NCBI GenBank assembly: GCA_963772645.1
Contig: CAVYYD010000005.1
Location: 236,261-300,260, forward strand
DNA from: DASSQJ01 sp963772645
Lineage (GTDB): Bacteria > Actinomycetota > Actinomycetes > Actinomycetales > Dermatophilaceae
Length of the DNA: 64,000 nucleotides
Direction of reading: 5' to 3'
The notes under the pieces: generated by a model
Seen by the model: only the letters and a program-made list of their open reading frames with translations
Told to the model about the DNA's origin: nothing
The model's database searches: none
Program-made: the position numbers and the translations under genes
Part shown: positions 9,093-17,329 of the stretch, one piece after another
Layout: each line of letters opens with the position of its first letter
How positions within the stretch are numbered: the first letter of the stretch is position 1

Positions 9093-10430
9093 TCACAGCT
9101 CCAGGCCCTCGAGCAGGTCGGTGACGAGCGCCGCGATCGGGCTCCGCTCCGAGCGGGTCAGGGTCACGTGCGCGAAGAGCGGATGCCCCTTGAGCGCCTC
9201 GACCACGGCGACCACCCCGTCGTGCCGGCCCACCCGAAGGTTGTCCCGCTGCGCGACGTCATGGGTGAGGACGACCCGTGAGTTCTGCCCGATGCGGGAG
9301 AGGACGGTGAGCAGGACGTTGCGCTCGAGGCTCTGGGCCTCGTCGACGATGACGAACGCGTCGTGCAGGCTGCGGCCACGGATGTGGGTCAACGGGAGCA
9401 CCTCGAGCATCCCCCGGTCGAGGACCTCCTCGACGACCTCGCGCGAGACGAGGGCGGAGAGGGTGTCGAAGACCGCCTGGCCCCACGGGTTCATCTTCTC
9501 GTTGGCGTCACCCGGCAGGTAGCCGAGCTCCTGCCCGCCGACGGCGTACAGCGGCCGGAACACGACGACCCTGCGCTGCTGGCGGCGCTCCATGACCGCC
9601 TCGAGCCCGGCACAGAGCGCGAGCGCCGACTTCCCGGTACCGGCCCGGCCACCGAGGCTGACGATGCCGACGTCGGGGTCGAGGAGGAGGTCGAGGGCGA
9701 TCCGCTGCTCGGCGCTGCGGCCGTGCAGGCCGAAGGCGTCGCGGTCGCCGCGCACCAGGCGGACCTGCTTGTCGGGCCCGACCCGGCCGAGGCCGGAGCC
9801 GCGCGGCGAGATGAGCTTGAGGCCGGTGTGGCACGGCATCTCCCCGGCCTCGCGGTTCTCCAGCCGGCCGTACTCGTAGAGGTGGTCGATCTCCTCGGCG
9901 GAGACGTCGAGCTCGGCCAGGCCGGTCCACCCGGACTCGACGGCGAGCTCGGCGCGGTACTCCTCGGCGTCGAGCCCGCAGGCGGAGGCCTTGACCCGCA
10001 TCGGCAGGTCCTTGCTGACGACCGTGACGAGGTTGCCCTCGTCGGCCAGGTTGCGGGCGACCGCGAGGATGCGGGTGTCGTTGTCGCCGAGGCGGAACCC
10101 CGCCGGCAGCGACGTGGCGTCGGTGTGGTTGAGCTCGACCCGCAGGGTGCCGCCCTCCTCGCCGACGGGCACCGGGGCGTCGAGCCGCCCGGCCTTGATC
10201 CGCAGGTCGTCGAGCAGGCGCAGCGCGGTGCGGGCGAAGTAGCCGAGCTCGGGGTGGTGGCGCTTGGCCTCGAGCTCGGTGACGACGACGACCGGGAGGA
10301 CGACCTCGTGCTCGGCGAACCGGAGGATCGCGCGCGGGTCGGAGAGCAGGACCGAGGTGTCGAGGACGAGGGTCCGGCGCGGCTCCTTCCCCGGTGTCGT
10401 GCTGGTCGCCGTCGCCGTTCTCGAGGCCAT
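9093..10430 (-). CDS. phoH2: PhoH-family ATPase with N-terminal PIN domain (PhoH2 type)
   Basis: A 445-residue PIN-PhoH fusion. The PIN domain (about residues 20-150) has LVLDTSVLLSDP with its metal-binding Asp, VVVTELEAKR and LGDNDTRILAVA. The PhoH ATPase (about 225-440) has Walker A GRAGTGKSALAL, Walker B-like FVIVDEAQSLE and SRIGQNSRVVLTHD. Family knowledge: mycobacterial PhoH2 proteins are ATP-dependent RNA helicase/ribonucleases, often partnered with an antitoxin; no partner gene is visible here. ATG at 10430 has a good AGGAG ribosome site 5 nt upstream. Confidence 0.93.
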   Translation of the reverse strand: MASRTATATSTTPGKEPRRTLVLDTSVLLSDPRAILRFAEHEVVLPVVVVTELEAKRHHPELGYFARTALRLLDDLRIKAGRLDAPVPVGEEGGTLRVELNHTDATSLPAGFRLGDNDTRILAVARNLADEGNLVTVVSKDLPMRVKASACGLDAEEYRAELAVESGWTGLAELDVSAEEIDHLYEYGRLENREAGEMPCHTGLKLISPRGSGLGRVGPDKQVRLVRGDRDAFGLHGRSAEQRIALDLLLDPDVGIVSLGGRAGTGKSALALCAGLEAVMERRQQRRVVVFRPLYAVGGQELGYLPGDANEKMNPWGQAVFDTLSALVSREVVEEVLDRGMLEVLPLTHIRGRSLHDAFVIVDEAQSLERNVLLTVLSRIGQNSRVVLTHDVAQRDNLRVGRHDGVVAVVEALKGHPLFAHVTLTRSERSPIAALVTDLLEGLEL

Positions 10431-10515
10431 TGCCGCTCCTGGTGCTCTGGGGAGTGCCTGCCGTCGACGCTACGACTCGCCGGCAGGGTGGGGTCGCTCA
10501 TCGGGTCCGGCGTGT

Positions 10516-10552
10516 CGAGACGCCTGTGGCCGGTGTGACGGCAGGCGTCTCG
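10516..10552 (-). terminator. hairpin downstream of uppS
   Basis: An 11-bp perfect inverted repeat (arms CGAGACGCCTG and CAGGCGTCTCG, 15-nt loop) lies about 70 bp past the uppS stop and 86 bp before the phoH start. A strong GC stem without a long U-tract is common for actinobacterial terminators. Its place after uppS suggests it separates uppS from phoH transcription. Confidence 0.55.
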
Positions 10553-10620
10553 TGGGGCGGGATGTCACGTGATGTTCACGCGCGACCGTGGTGCCGGGCC
10601 GCCCCGGGCCGGGCCCGGCG

Positions 10621-11385
10621 TCAGGCGCCGTAGCGGCGGTGGCGCTCCCCGTAGGCCCTCAGCGCGCGGAGGAAGTCGACCTTGCGGAAGTCGGGCCAGT
10701 ACGCCTCGCAGAAGTAGAACTCGCTGTGCGCGCTCTGCCACAGGAGGAACCCGCCGAGCCGCTGCTCGCCCGAGGTGCGGATGACGAGGTCGGGGTCGGG
10801 CTGACCCTTGGTGTAGAGGTGCTCGGCGATGTGCTCGACGTCGATGACCTCGGCGAGCTCCTCGATGCTCGTCCCCTTCGTCGCGTGCTCGTGGAGGAGC
10901 GAGCGCACCGCGTCGGCGATCTCGCGCCGACCGCCGTAGCCGACGGCGACGTTGACGAGCATGCCCTCGACGTCCCGGGTCCGGTCCTCGGCGTCCTTGA
11001 GCCGGGCGGCCGTCTGCGCCGGGAGCAGGTCCAGGGCGCCGACGGGGTGGATCCGCCAGCGGTGGGTGTCGGCGAGCGTGTCGACGGCGTGCTCGATGAT
11101 GCCGAGCAGGTCCTCGAGCTCGTGCTCCCGGCGGCCGACGAGGTTGTCGGTGGACAGCAGCCACAGGGTGACCACCTCGACCCCTGCCTCGTCGCACCAG
11201 GACAGGAGGTTGGCGATGTTCTCGGCGCCCGCGCGGTAGCCCTCGCTCGTGCCGGTGCCGCGCGCGCGCGCCCAGCGCCGGTTGCCGTCGAGCATCACCC
11301 CCACGTGGCGCGGGACCGCGGCGCTGTCGAGCTGCTTGGCCAGGCGACGCTCGTAGGCGGCGTAGACGACGTCAGTGAGCCGCAT
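10621..11385 (-). CDS. uppS: cis-prenyltransferase (isoprenyl diphosphate synthase)
   Basis: A 254-residue cis-prenyltransferase that elongates an allylic diphosphate with IPP to make lipid-carrier precursors. Asp33 in HVGVMLDGNRRWAR binds magnesium. The 3' signature RTSGEQRLGGFLLWQSAHSEFYF carries the Arg and Ser residues for IPP binding. Actinobacteria often hold two such enzymes, a short-chain Z-FPP synthase and a decaprenyl-PP synthase; sequence alone does not tell me which this is, so the symbol is a family label. ATG at 11385. Confidence 0.9.
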   Translation of the reverse strand: MRLTDVVYAAYERRLAKQLDSAAVPRHVGVMLDGNRRWARARGTGTSEGYRAGAENIANLLSWCDEAGVEVVTLWLLSTDNLVGRREHELEDLLGIIEHAVDTLADTHRWRIHPVGALDLLPAQTAARLKDAEDRTRDVEGMLVNVAVGYGGRREIADAVRSLLHEHATKGTSIEELAEVIDVEHIAEHLYTKGQPDPDLVIRTSGEQRLGGFLLWQSAHSEFYFCEAYWPDFRKVDFLRALRAYGERHRRYGA

Positions 11386-11503
11386 CCACCCACGTCCTCC
11401 CGCCTGCTCCGGAGCCGCGGCCGGGCACCCGCCGAGCCGTCGGAGCCACGGTACCCCTCGGGCGAGCGGGAGGAGCCGCGGGCGGCGGGCCCCAGCCGGT
11501 TCC

Positions 11504-11525
11504 TAACCTACGGTCACGTAGGTTA
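11504..11525. promoter_or_regulatory. palindromic operator in the hemolysin III promoter
   Basis: A perfect dyad with arms TAACCTACG and CGTAGGTTA and a 4-bp spacer ends 10 bp before the ATG of the downstream gene. TAGGTT within the right arm can serve as a -10, so the transcript would begin at or next to the ATG (leaderless) and a bound repressor would block it directly. Dyads of this look are typical of TetR-family regulators; the regulator is not identified here. Confidence 0.65.
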
Positions 11526-11535
11526 CTCTGAGTCA

Positions 11536-12254
11536 ATGACGGAGTCCGTGGACCTGGGCCCGACCGACCCGCACCGTCGGGAGGCCATCGAGCACCGCGT
11601 CGAGCATGCCCTCCAGAACGTCAAGCCCCGGCTGCGGGGCTGGCTGCACGCGGGGATGGCCCCGGTGGCCGTGCTCGCCGGGGTGCTCCTCGTCATCCTC
11701 GCGACGACGCCGAGCGGCAAGGTCTCCGCGGTCGTCTTCGCGGGCACAGCGACCCTGCTCTTCGGGACCTCGGCGGTCTACCACCGCGGCACGTGGTCGC
11801 CCGGGTCGCCGCGGTGCTCCGCCGGTTGGACCACTCCAACATCTTCCTCATCATCGCCGGCACCTACACGCCCTTCGCGCTGCTCCTGCCGACCGGACAG
11901 GCCCGCAGCCTGCTCCTCATCGTCTGGACCGGTGCCGTGGCCGGGGTGGCCTTCCGGGTGCTGTGGGCGGGGGCGCCGCGCTGGCTCTACGTGCCGGTGT
12001 ACGTGCTGCTCGGCTGGGTCGCCGTCTTCTACTTCGGCCCGCTCCTGCAGCACGTCGGGGGCGCGGTCATGGCGCTCGTCGTGCTCGGCGGAGTGCTCTA
12101 CAGCCTCGGGGCGGTGGTCTACGGCACGAAGCGCCCGGACATCTCGCCGCGCTGGTTCGGCTTCCACGAGGTCTTCCACGCGCTGACCGTGCTCGCCTTC
12201 ACGGCGCACGTGGTCGCCGCCTCGATCGCCCTGAGCGCGGCCACGCCGGCCTGA
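11536..12254 (+). CDS. hemolysin III / YqfA-type membrane protein (PAQR superfamily), frameshifted
   Basis: A member of the bacterial HlyIII family: about 7 transmembrane helices, with conserved metal-site motifs SAVYHRGTW early and FHEVFHALTVLAF late. The reading frame breaks near 11,795-11,805: the first frame reads through SAVYHRGTW and the second resumes at RVAAVLRRLDHSNIFL. Joining them gives a normal-length protein of about 239 residues. ATG at 11536 lies 10 bp from a strong dyad and may be leaderless. The bacterial proteins are thought to act in membrane lipid homeostasis rather than as true haemolysins. The shift is probably a sequence error in the run of G/C around gcccgggtcgcc. Confidence 0.85.
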
Positions 12255-12270
12255 GCGGCTCGCCGGTACG

Positions 12271-12513
12271 TCAGCCGCCGGGAGGCCCCTGCGGGCGGTC
12301 CTCCTCCGCGGCCTCGTCCCCGTCGGTCTCGTCGCGCAGGTCGTCCGGCCCCGCCTGGGGGTCGTCCTTGCCCCGGTGCGCCGCCTGCTGGCGGTAGGAC
12401 ATCCGCCGCATCCGCGCGTTCATGTTGCGCATGAGGAACCACAGCGCGAGGGCGAGGAGCACGAACGCGACGAACGCGAGGAAGCCCTGCGTGCTGTTCG
12501 TGGACTCGGTCAT
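12271..12513 (-). CDS. small membrane protein coupled to mca
   Basis: An 80-residue protein with one transmembrane segment (about residues 11-27, FLAFVAFVLLALALWFL), then a basic stretch (RNMNARMRRMSYRQQ) and an acidic, Pro-rich tail. The topology should leave the tail in the cytoplasm. Its ATG overlaps the mca stop by 4 bp (ATGA), so it is translated with mca. Small membrane ORFs at this spot accompany mca in other Actinobacteria, but I know no function. It converges with the hemolysin III gene after 16 bp. Confidence 0.8.
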   Translation of the reverse strand: MTESTNSTQGFLAFVAFVLLALALWFLMRNMNARMRRMSYRQQAAHRGKDDPQAGPDDLRDETDGDEAAEEDRPQGPPGG

Positions 12514-13448
12514 GCGGCGCGCTCCTTCCGGGCGTCGACGGCGAGGGTGAGGTCCGCCGAGGTCGCCAGCGCGTCGGCCTCGGCCACGTCGTCGGGCAGG
12601 CCCGCGAACAGGTCGTCCTCGGCCTCGGGCACCGGGACGTACGAGGCCGCGAGCTCGAAGTCCTCGGTGGGCCAGACCCGCTGCTGGACCTCGCGCGAGA
12701 CCCGGAAGAACGACCCCTCGGGGTCGACCTGGGTGGCGTGGGCCAGGAGTGCGGCGTCGCGCCGGTCGAACCAGTCGCCGCACTCGACCCGAGTGGTGAC
12801 GGTCCGGTCGGGGCGGTTCCAGTTCTCGAGCCACTCCGCGTAGGGGCTCTCCTCGCCGAGCGCGGTGAGGGCCTGGTGGAAGGCCTCGATCCGCGCCCGG
12901 GTGAAGGTCATCGTGTAGTACAGCTTGAGCGGCTGCCACGGCCGCCCCGCGGTCCGGAACGCGTCGGGGTCACCGGCCGCGGCGAAGGCGGCCACCGAGA
13001 CGTCGTGGCACATGACGTGGTCGGGGTGGGGGTAGCCGCCGTTCTCGTCGTAGGTGGTCAGGACGTGCGGGCGGAACCGGCGGACCTCGCGGACGAGCGC
13101 CTCGGTCGCGGCCGCGAGCGGGGCCAGGGCGAAGCAGCCGGCCGGCAGCGGCGGGCGCGGGTCACCCTCGGGCAGGCCGGAGTCGACGTAGCCGAGCCAG
13201 GTGTGCCCGACCCCGAGCACCCGCTGGGCCGCGGCCATCTCCTCACGGCGCACCTCCGCCATGTCGCGGATGATGTGTGCGTCGTGGGCGAGGCGGGGGT
13301 TGAGGACGTCGCCGCGTTCCCCGCCGGTGCACGAGACGACGAGCACCTCGTGGCCGGCGTCGACGTACTTGGCCATCGTCGCCGCGCCCTTGCTCGACTC
13401 GTCGTCCGGATGTGCGTGGACGCACATGAGCCGGAGCCGCTCGGACAT
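12510..13448 (-). CDS. mca: mycothiol S-conjugate amidase
   Basis: Mca hydrolyses mycothiol S-conjugates of toxins to release mercapturic acids, a detoxification specific to mycothiol-making Actinobacteria. The 312-residue product belongs to the LmbE/PIG-L zinc amidases. AHPDDE (His13, Asp16) and HPDH (His144) supply the zinc ligands, and TYDENGGYPHPDH distinguishes it within the family. MshB, the GlcNAc-Ins deacetylase, is the close paralogue; the YTMTFTRARIE segment and length favour Mca. It is divergent from the DUF4307 gene, as is usual, and coupled to the small membrane ORF downstream. Confidence 0.92.
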   Translation of the reverse strand: MSERLRLMCVHAHPDDESSKGAATMAKYVDAGHEVLVVSCTGGERGDVLNPRLAHDAHIIRDMAEVRREEMAAAQRVLGVGHTWLGYVDSGLPEGDPRPPLPAGCFALAPLAAATEALVREVRRFRPHVLTTYDENGGYPHPDHVMCHDVSVAAFAAAGDPDAFRTAGRPWQPLKLYYTMTFTRARIEAFHQALTALGEESPYAEWLENWNRPDRTVTTRVECGDWFDRRDAALLAHATQVDPEGSFFRVSREVQQRVWPTEDFELAASYVPVPEAEDDLFAGLPDDVAEADALATSADLTLAVDARKERAA

Positions 13449-13542
13449 GCAGGACCCTTCCGTCCAGGTGCCTCGGGTCGTACCCGAGAATGGTCACCGG
13501 CCATCCTCTCACTGACCCGCCGACAGCCCCGCAGGAGGCGCC

Positions 13543-13923
13543 GTGACCCTGCCCCGCCCCGAGCCCGGCACCGGGCGCTGGTGGGTCGTCGGCACCGTCG
13601 GGGTCACCCTCGCCGTCGCCCTCGTGGTCTGGTGGGGCTGGACCCGCACGTCCGGCGCGGTCTCACCCGTGGTCACCGCCTACGAGGTCCAGTCCGACAC
13701 CTCCATCCGGGTCGAGTACGACCTCGCCCGGCCCGTGGGCGTGGCCGTCGACTGCCAGGTCGCGGCCCTCGACAGCCGCAAGGGCCGGGTCGGCGTCGTC
13801 CCCGACCACGTCCCCGCGGACGGGCCTGCGGTGGTCCACCGGGTCGTCACGATCCGGACCAGCGCCCGCGCGGTGACCGGCGTCGTGCAGTCCTGCGTGC
13901 GGGTCCTGCCGACCACGGGCTGA
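13543..13923 (+). CDS. DUF4307 membrane-anchored protein
   Basis: A 126-residue protein with one N-terminal membrane helix (residues about 13-32, WWVVGTVGVTLAVALVVWWG) and an extracytoplasmic domain of about 90 residues. That domain holds two cysteines (in VDCQV and QSCVR) that could form a disulfide. Length and layout fit DUF4307, which regularly sits between mca and greA in Actinobacteria. GTG at 13543 has a GCAGGAGG ribosome site 7 nt upstream. Function unknown. Confidence 0.85.
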   Translation: MTLPRPEPGTGRWWVVGTVGVTLAVALVVWWGWTRTSGAVSPVVTAYEVQSDTSIRVEYDLARPVGVAVDCQVAALDSRKGRVGVVPDHVPADGPAVVHRVVTIRTSARAVTGVVQSCVRVLPTTG

Positions 13924-13934
13924 CCGGTTCGATG

Positions 13935-13962
13935 TGGTTGCAGCGGCCCTGGTTGCTAGACT
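13935..13962 (+). promoter_or_regulatory. probable greA promoter
   Basis: TGGTTG (13935-13940), a 16-nt spacer and TAGACT (13957-13962) form the best sigma-70-like match in the 176-bp gap before greA. The transcript leader would be about 130 nt. No experimental support. Confidence 0.4.
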
Positions 13963-14099
13963 GACCCATTGAGCACTGCGGGTCCGGTGTCCGTCCCAGC
14001 GCGCTGGAGCACCCAGCCGACGGAGCCCGGGCCCGTTGCCGTAGCACCCCGAGCAGGGGGGTCCGGCAGCACCGACCCACGAGCAGGAAGTGAAACCCC

Positions 14100-14585
14100 G
14101 TGACCGAGACCACCAGCCAGAGCTTCCTCACGCAGGCGGCCTACGACCGCCTCAAGGCCGAGCTGGAGGAGCTCTCCGGTCCGGGTCGCACCGAGATCGC
14201 CAAGCGCATCGAGGCGGCCCGGGAGGAGGGTGACCTCCGCGAGAACGGCGGCTACCACGCCGCGAAGGAGGAGCAGGGGAAGATGGAGGCGCGGATCCGC
14301 CAGCTGACCCAGCTCCTCGAGAACGCGAAGATCGGCGAGACGCCCGCCGACGACGGGGTCGTCGAGCCGGGGATGATGGTCACCGTCGACATCCTCGGCG
14401 ACGAGGAGACGTTCCTCCTCGGCTCCCGCGAGATCATCGACGCCTCCTTCCAGGTCTTCTCCGAGAAGTCCCCCATCGGCGCCGCCGTGAACGGGGCCAA
14501 GGTCGGCGACACCGTCTCCTACGAGGCCCCGACCGGCAAGCAGATCGAGGTCAAGATCCTGCACACGACGCCGTACACCGGCTGA
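14100..14585 (+). CDS. greA: transcription elongation factor GreA
   Basis: GreA rescues backtracked RNA polymerase by stimulating transcript cleavage. The 161-residue length is standard. The N-terminal coiled-coil hairpin has the acidic tip segment REEGDLRENGGYHAAKEEQ, whose acidic residues enter the secondary channel. The C-terminal FKBP-like domain ends SPIGAAVNGAKVGDTVSYEAP. The GTG start follows AGCAGGAAGTG. Confidence 0.96.
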   Translation: MTETTSQSFLTQAAYDRLKAELEELSGPGRTEIAKRIEAAREEGDLRENGGYHAAKEEQGKMEARIRQLTQLLENAKIGETPADDGVVEPGMMVTVDILGDEETFLLGSREIIDASFQVFSEKSPIGAAVNGAKVGDTVSYEAPTGKQIEVKILHTTPYTG

Positions 14586-14588
14586 CGG

Positions 14589-14744
14589 CTGCTCCGGCGT
14601 CGGCTCGCCGACCTCGCCGCGGCACTCGGCCACTCCGCCCACGCCCACCTGACCCGGGACCTCCGGGCCACCCAGCGCTTCACCCCGAGCCCGTACCGCT
14701 CCGGCGCGACGCCGGCGGACCCGGAGGCGGAGGCGGCCCGGTGA
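14589..14744 (+). pseudogene. C-terminal remnant of an AraC-family regulator
   Basis: Plus-strand frame 14589-14744 reads LADLAAALGHSAHAHLTRDL, then RATQRFTPSPYRS and an acidic tail to a TGA. This is the second helix-turn-helix of an AraC/XylS-type DNA-binding domain, including the LGHSAHAHLTR recognition-helix pattern and the closing TPSPYR. No in-frame start or first helix-turn-helix precedes it: it begins directly after the greA stop. It looks like the last 50 residues of a lost gene. It overlaps the 3' end of the opposite-strand glmL-like gene. Confidence 0.6.
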
Positions 14745-16077
14745 CGGCGGGGCGGGCCTCGGCGGCGGCCACGAGCCGCGCCGCCAGGGCCCGCGCCGCG
14801 CCGGGGTGGCGGTCGGCGAGGAGCCCCACGGCGAAGAGCAGGTAGGCGCGGTCGACCACGGTGGCGGCGCGGTCGGGCGCCCGCCAGCCGCCACCGTGGT
14901 CGGCCAGGCCCGCAGCGAGCACGCCGTCGGCCAGGCCGGGGGGCGAGTGGCGCAGCACCCCGCCGGACCCGACGACGAGCGCCACGTCGGCCAGCGGGCG
15001 CGGCGGCTCGGACGGTGAGGGCGGGCGTCCGTGGCGGCGGAGGGCGACGACGACGGCAGCGCGGGCCAGGGCCTCCTCGGCGGCCCACTGGGCGGCATCC
15101 TCGGCGAGGTGCCCCGGGTCGGCGGCGACCCGGGTGGCGTAGGAGGCGGCGTCGGCACCGAGGGCCAGCCGCTCGCGGGCCGCCGCCCCGACGATCCCCT
15201 CGGCGTTCCACCGCATCCCCAGGTCCGCCTCGACGGTGCGGGCGTGCCAGAGGGTGCCGACGACCTCGCGGTGGATCGTCGCGTCCTCGCCGTGCGGGGT
15301 GAGGACGGAGTAGACGTCGGTGGTCGCTCCCCCGACGTCGACGACGAGCACGTCCGCACCGACGGAACCCGCGAGCACCTCGACGCCGCGCAGAACGGCA
15401 TCCGGGGTCGCGGCCCGGACCAGACCGGCGAACCCGCGTCCGCGGGAGAGGCCCTTGCCGCCGATGACGTGGGTGAGGAAGACCTCGCGGATGGCGGCAC
15501 GGGCCCCCTCGGGGGCGACGACGCCGATGCGGGGCAGCACGTTCGCGGTCAGCACGTGCCGCCGGCCGGTGGCGGCGAGCTCGGCAGCGGCCTCGGCCGC
15601 CACGTCCGCGTTGCCCGCGACGACGACCGGGGCGCGCAGCCGGCCCCGGGCCAGCCGCCGGGCGTTGTGGAGCAGGACGTCGGCGTTGCCGCCGTCGGTG
15701 CCGCCGACGAGCAGGACGATGTCGGGGGCGGCGGCCCGCAGGCCCCGCAGGTCCACCCCGGACATCGGCCCGTGCGCGACGTGGACCACCTTGGCCCCGG
15801 CCGAGAGGCCGACCCGGTGGCCGGCCTCCGCGGTGACCTGCCGCTCGTGGCCGACGACCGCGAGGCGCAGGCCGCCACCGGCGCTCGAGCAGAGCAGGAC
15901 CTCGGCGGCCGCCCCGTGCTCGGCGAGCGCCGCGCGCACCGCATCCACCCCGTCCATGACGTCGGTACCGACGGTCGTGGGGTGCGCCGCGGCCCCGAGC
16001 AGCTCGCCGCCGGGGGTGCCGACGAGGACCCCCTTGGTGAAGGTCGAGCCGACGTCGACGCAGAGGACCGCGGGCAC
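14680..16077 (-). CDS. GlmL/MutL-family protein (glutamate mutase accessory-like ATPase)
   Basis: A 465-residue actin-fold protein of the GlmL (MutL) family linked to adenosylcobalamin-dependent amino-acid mutases. Phosphate-binding motifs are CVDVGSTFTKG near the start and VVDVGGATTDVYSV in the middle. LLVGGTDGGNADV, TANVLPRIGV and GGVLRHSP are family hallmarks. Known GlmL genes sit beside glutamate or ornithine aminomutase genes; none is visible here, so its partner is unknown. GTG at 16077 starts directly before AVLCVDVG; GTG 16086 is an alternative. The 3' end runs over the AraC remnant, so the Pro-rich last 20 residues may be a run-on. Confidence 0.85.
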   Translation of the reverse strand: MPAVLCVDVGSTFTKGVLVGTPGGELLGAAAHPTTVGTDVMDGVDAVRAALAEHGAAAEVLLCSSAGGGLRLAVVGHERQVTAEAGHRVGLSAGAKVVHVAHGPMSGVDLRGLRAAAPDIVLLVGGTDGGNADVLLHNARRLARGRLRAPVVVAGNADVAAEAAAELAATGRRHVLTANVLPRIGVVAPEGARAAIREVFLTHVIGGKGLSRGRGFAGLVRAATPDAVLRGVEVLAGSVGADVLVVDVGGATTDVYSVLTPHGEDATIHREVVGTLWHARTVEADLGMRWNAEGIVGAAARERLALGADAASYATRVAADPGHLAEDAAQWAAEEALARAAVVVALRRHGRPPSPSEPPRPLADVALVVGSGGVLRHSPPGLADGVLAAGLADHGGGWRAPDRAATVVDRAYLLFAVGLLADRHPGAARALAARLVAAAEARPAVTGPPPPPGPPASRRSGTGSG

Positions 16078-16151
16078 CCACCGCACTCTAGTGATGGGCC
16101 GGCCGGCGCCCGGGCGGCACCCCGTCGGGGCGGCCGGGGCGTCCGGGGGGC

Positions 16152-17329
16152 TCAGGTGAGGCGGTCCAGGGCCTGGCGCAGGTCGGCCACGAGGTCCTCG
16201 ACGTCCTCGATGCCGACCGAGAGGCGGATGAGGTCGGCGGGCACCTCGAGCTCGGTGCCCGCCACGGAGGCGTGGGTCATCCGGCCGGGGTGCTCGATCA
16301 GCGACTCCACGCCGCCGAGGGACTCCCCGAGCGTCCACAGGGTCGTCTCGGCGCAGACCTTGGTGGCGACGTCCTCGCCGCCGCGGACCCGGAACGCGAC
16401 CATCCCGCCGAAGCGCCGCATCTGTCGGGCCGCCACCTCGTGGTTGGGGTGGTCGGGCAGCCCGGGGTAGTGGACGGCGGTGACACCGGGGTGGGAGAGC
16501 AGGAAGTCGACGACCGCCTCCGCGTTGTCACAGTGCCGCTCCATCCGGACCGCCAGGGTCTTCAGCCCACGCAGGACCAACCAGGCGTCGAACGGACCGG
16601 CCACCGCGCCCATCGCGTTCTGGTGGAACGCGATCCGCTCGGCGACGCTCGCCCCGTCGCGGGTGGTGGCACCCGGGGCGACGACGACCGCGCCGCCGAC
16701 CACGTCGCTGTGCCCGCCCGCGTACTTCGTCATCGAGTGGACGACGACGTCGGCGCCGAGCGCGATCGGGTTCTGCAGGTAGGGCGAGGCGAAGGTGTTG
16801 TCGACGACGAGCAGGGCCCCCGCCTCGTGGGCGAGGTCGGCGATGGCCGCGACGTCGGCGATGCCGAGGAGTGGGTTGGTCGGGGTCTCGACCCAGACCA
16901 TCCGGGTCGCCGGCGGAGGGCCGAGCGCACCGCGTCGACGTCGGCGACGGCGGCCACCGAGTGCTCCACGCCCCACGGCTCGACGACCCGCTTGAAGAGC
17001 CGGTAGGTCCCGCCGTACGCGTCGGAGGGGATGACGACGTGGTCGCCGGGGCCAGCAGCGCCCGCAGCACCGCGTCCTCGCCGGCGAGGCCGCTGGCGAA
17101 CCCGAAGCCACGCTCGCCGCCCTCGAGGGCGGCGATGCACTCCTCGAGCGCGGCGCGGGTCGGGTTGCCCGAGCGGCGAGTACTCGTAGCCGCCACGGAG
17201 CCCGCCGATGCCGTCCTGCTTGTACGTGCTCACCTGGTGGATGGGCGGCACCACCGCGCCGGTCGTCGGGTCGGGGTCCTGGCCGGCGTGGATGGCGCGG
17301 GAGGAGAAGCCGAGGTGCTCGTGGGTCAT
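16152..17329 (-). CDS. metB: cystathionine gamma-synthase (Cys/Met metabolism PLP enzyme), multiple frameshifts
   Basis: A fold-type I PLP enzyme of transsulfuration. The reconstructed protein starts MTHEHLGFSSRAIHAGQDPD and continues TGAVVPPIHQVSTYKQDG, SGNPTRAALEECIAALEGGE and WVETPTNPLLGIADV. The PLP lysine lies in VVHSMTKYAGGHSDVVGG, and LGGVESLIEHP follows near the end. These pieces lie in three frames, with breaks near 17,175, 17,050 and 16,920. All motifs survive, so I read it as an intact gene with sequence errors. Gamma-lyase is an alternative, plausible because cystathionine beta-synthase is encoded 7 kb away. Length after repair is about 390 residues, normal for the family. Confidence 0.87.

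Noticed and set aside
12255..12278. Terminator after hemolysin III
   Set aside because: Arms GCGGCT/AGCCGC are only 6 bp with a 12-nt loop, too weak to list.
14680..16077. DNA mismatch repair MutL
   Set aside because: The name MutL is shared, but this protein has the ASKHA fold motifs of glutamate mutase accessory proteins, not GHKL ATPase motifs.
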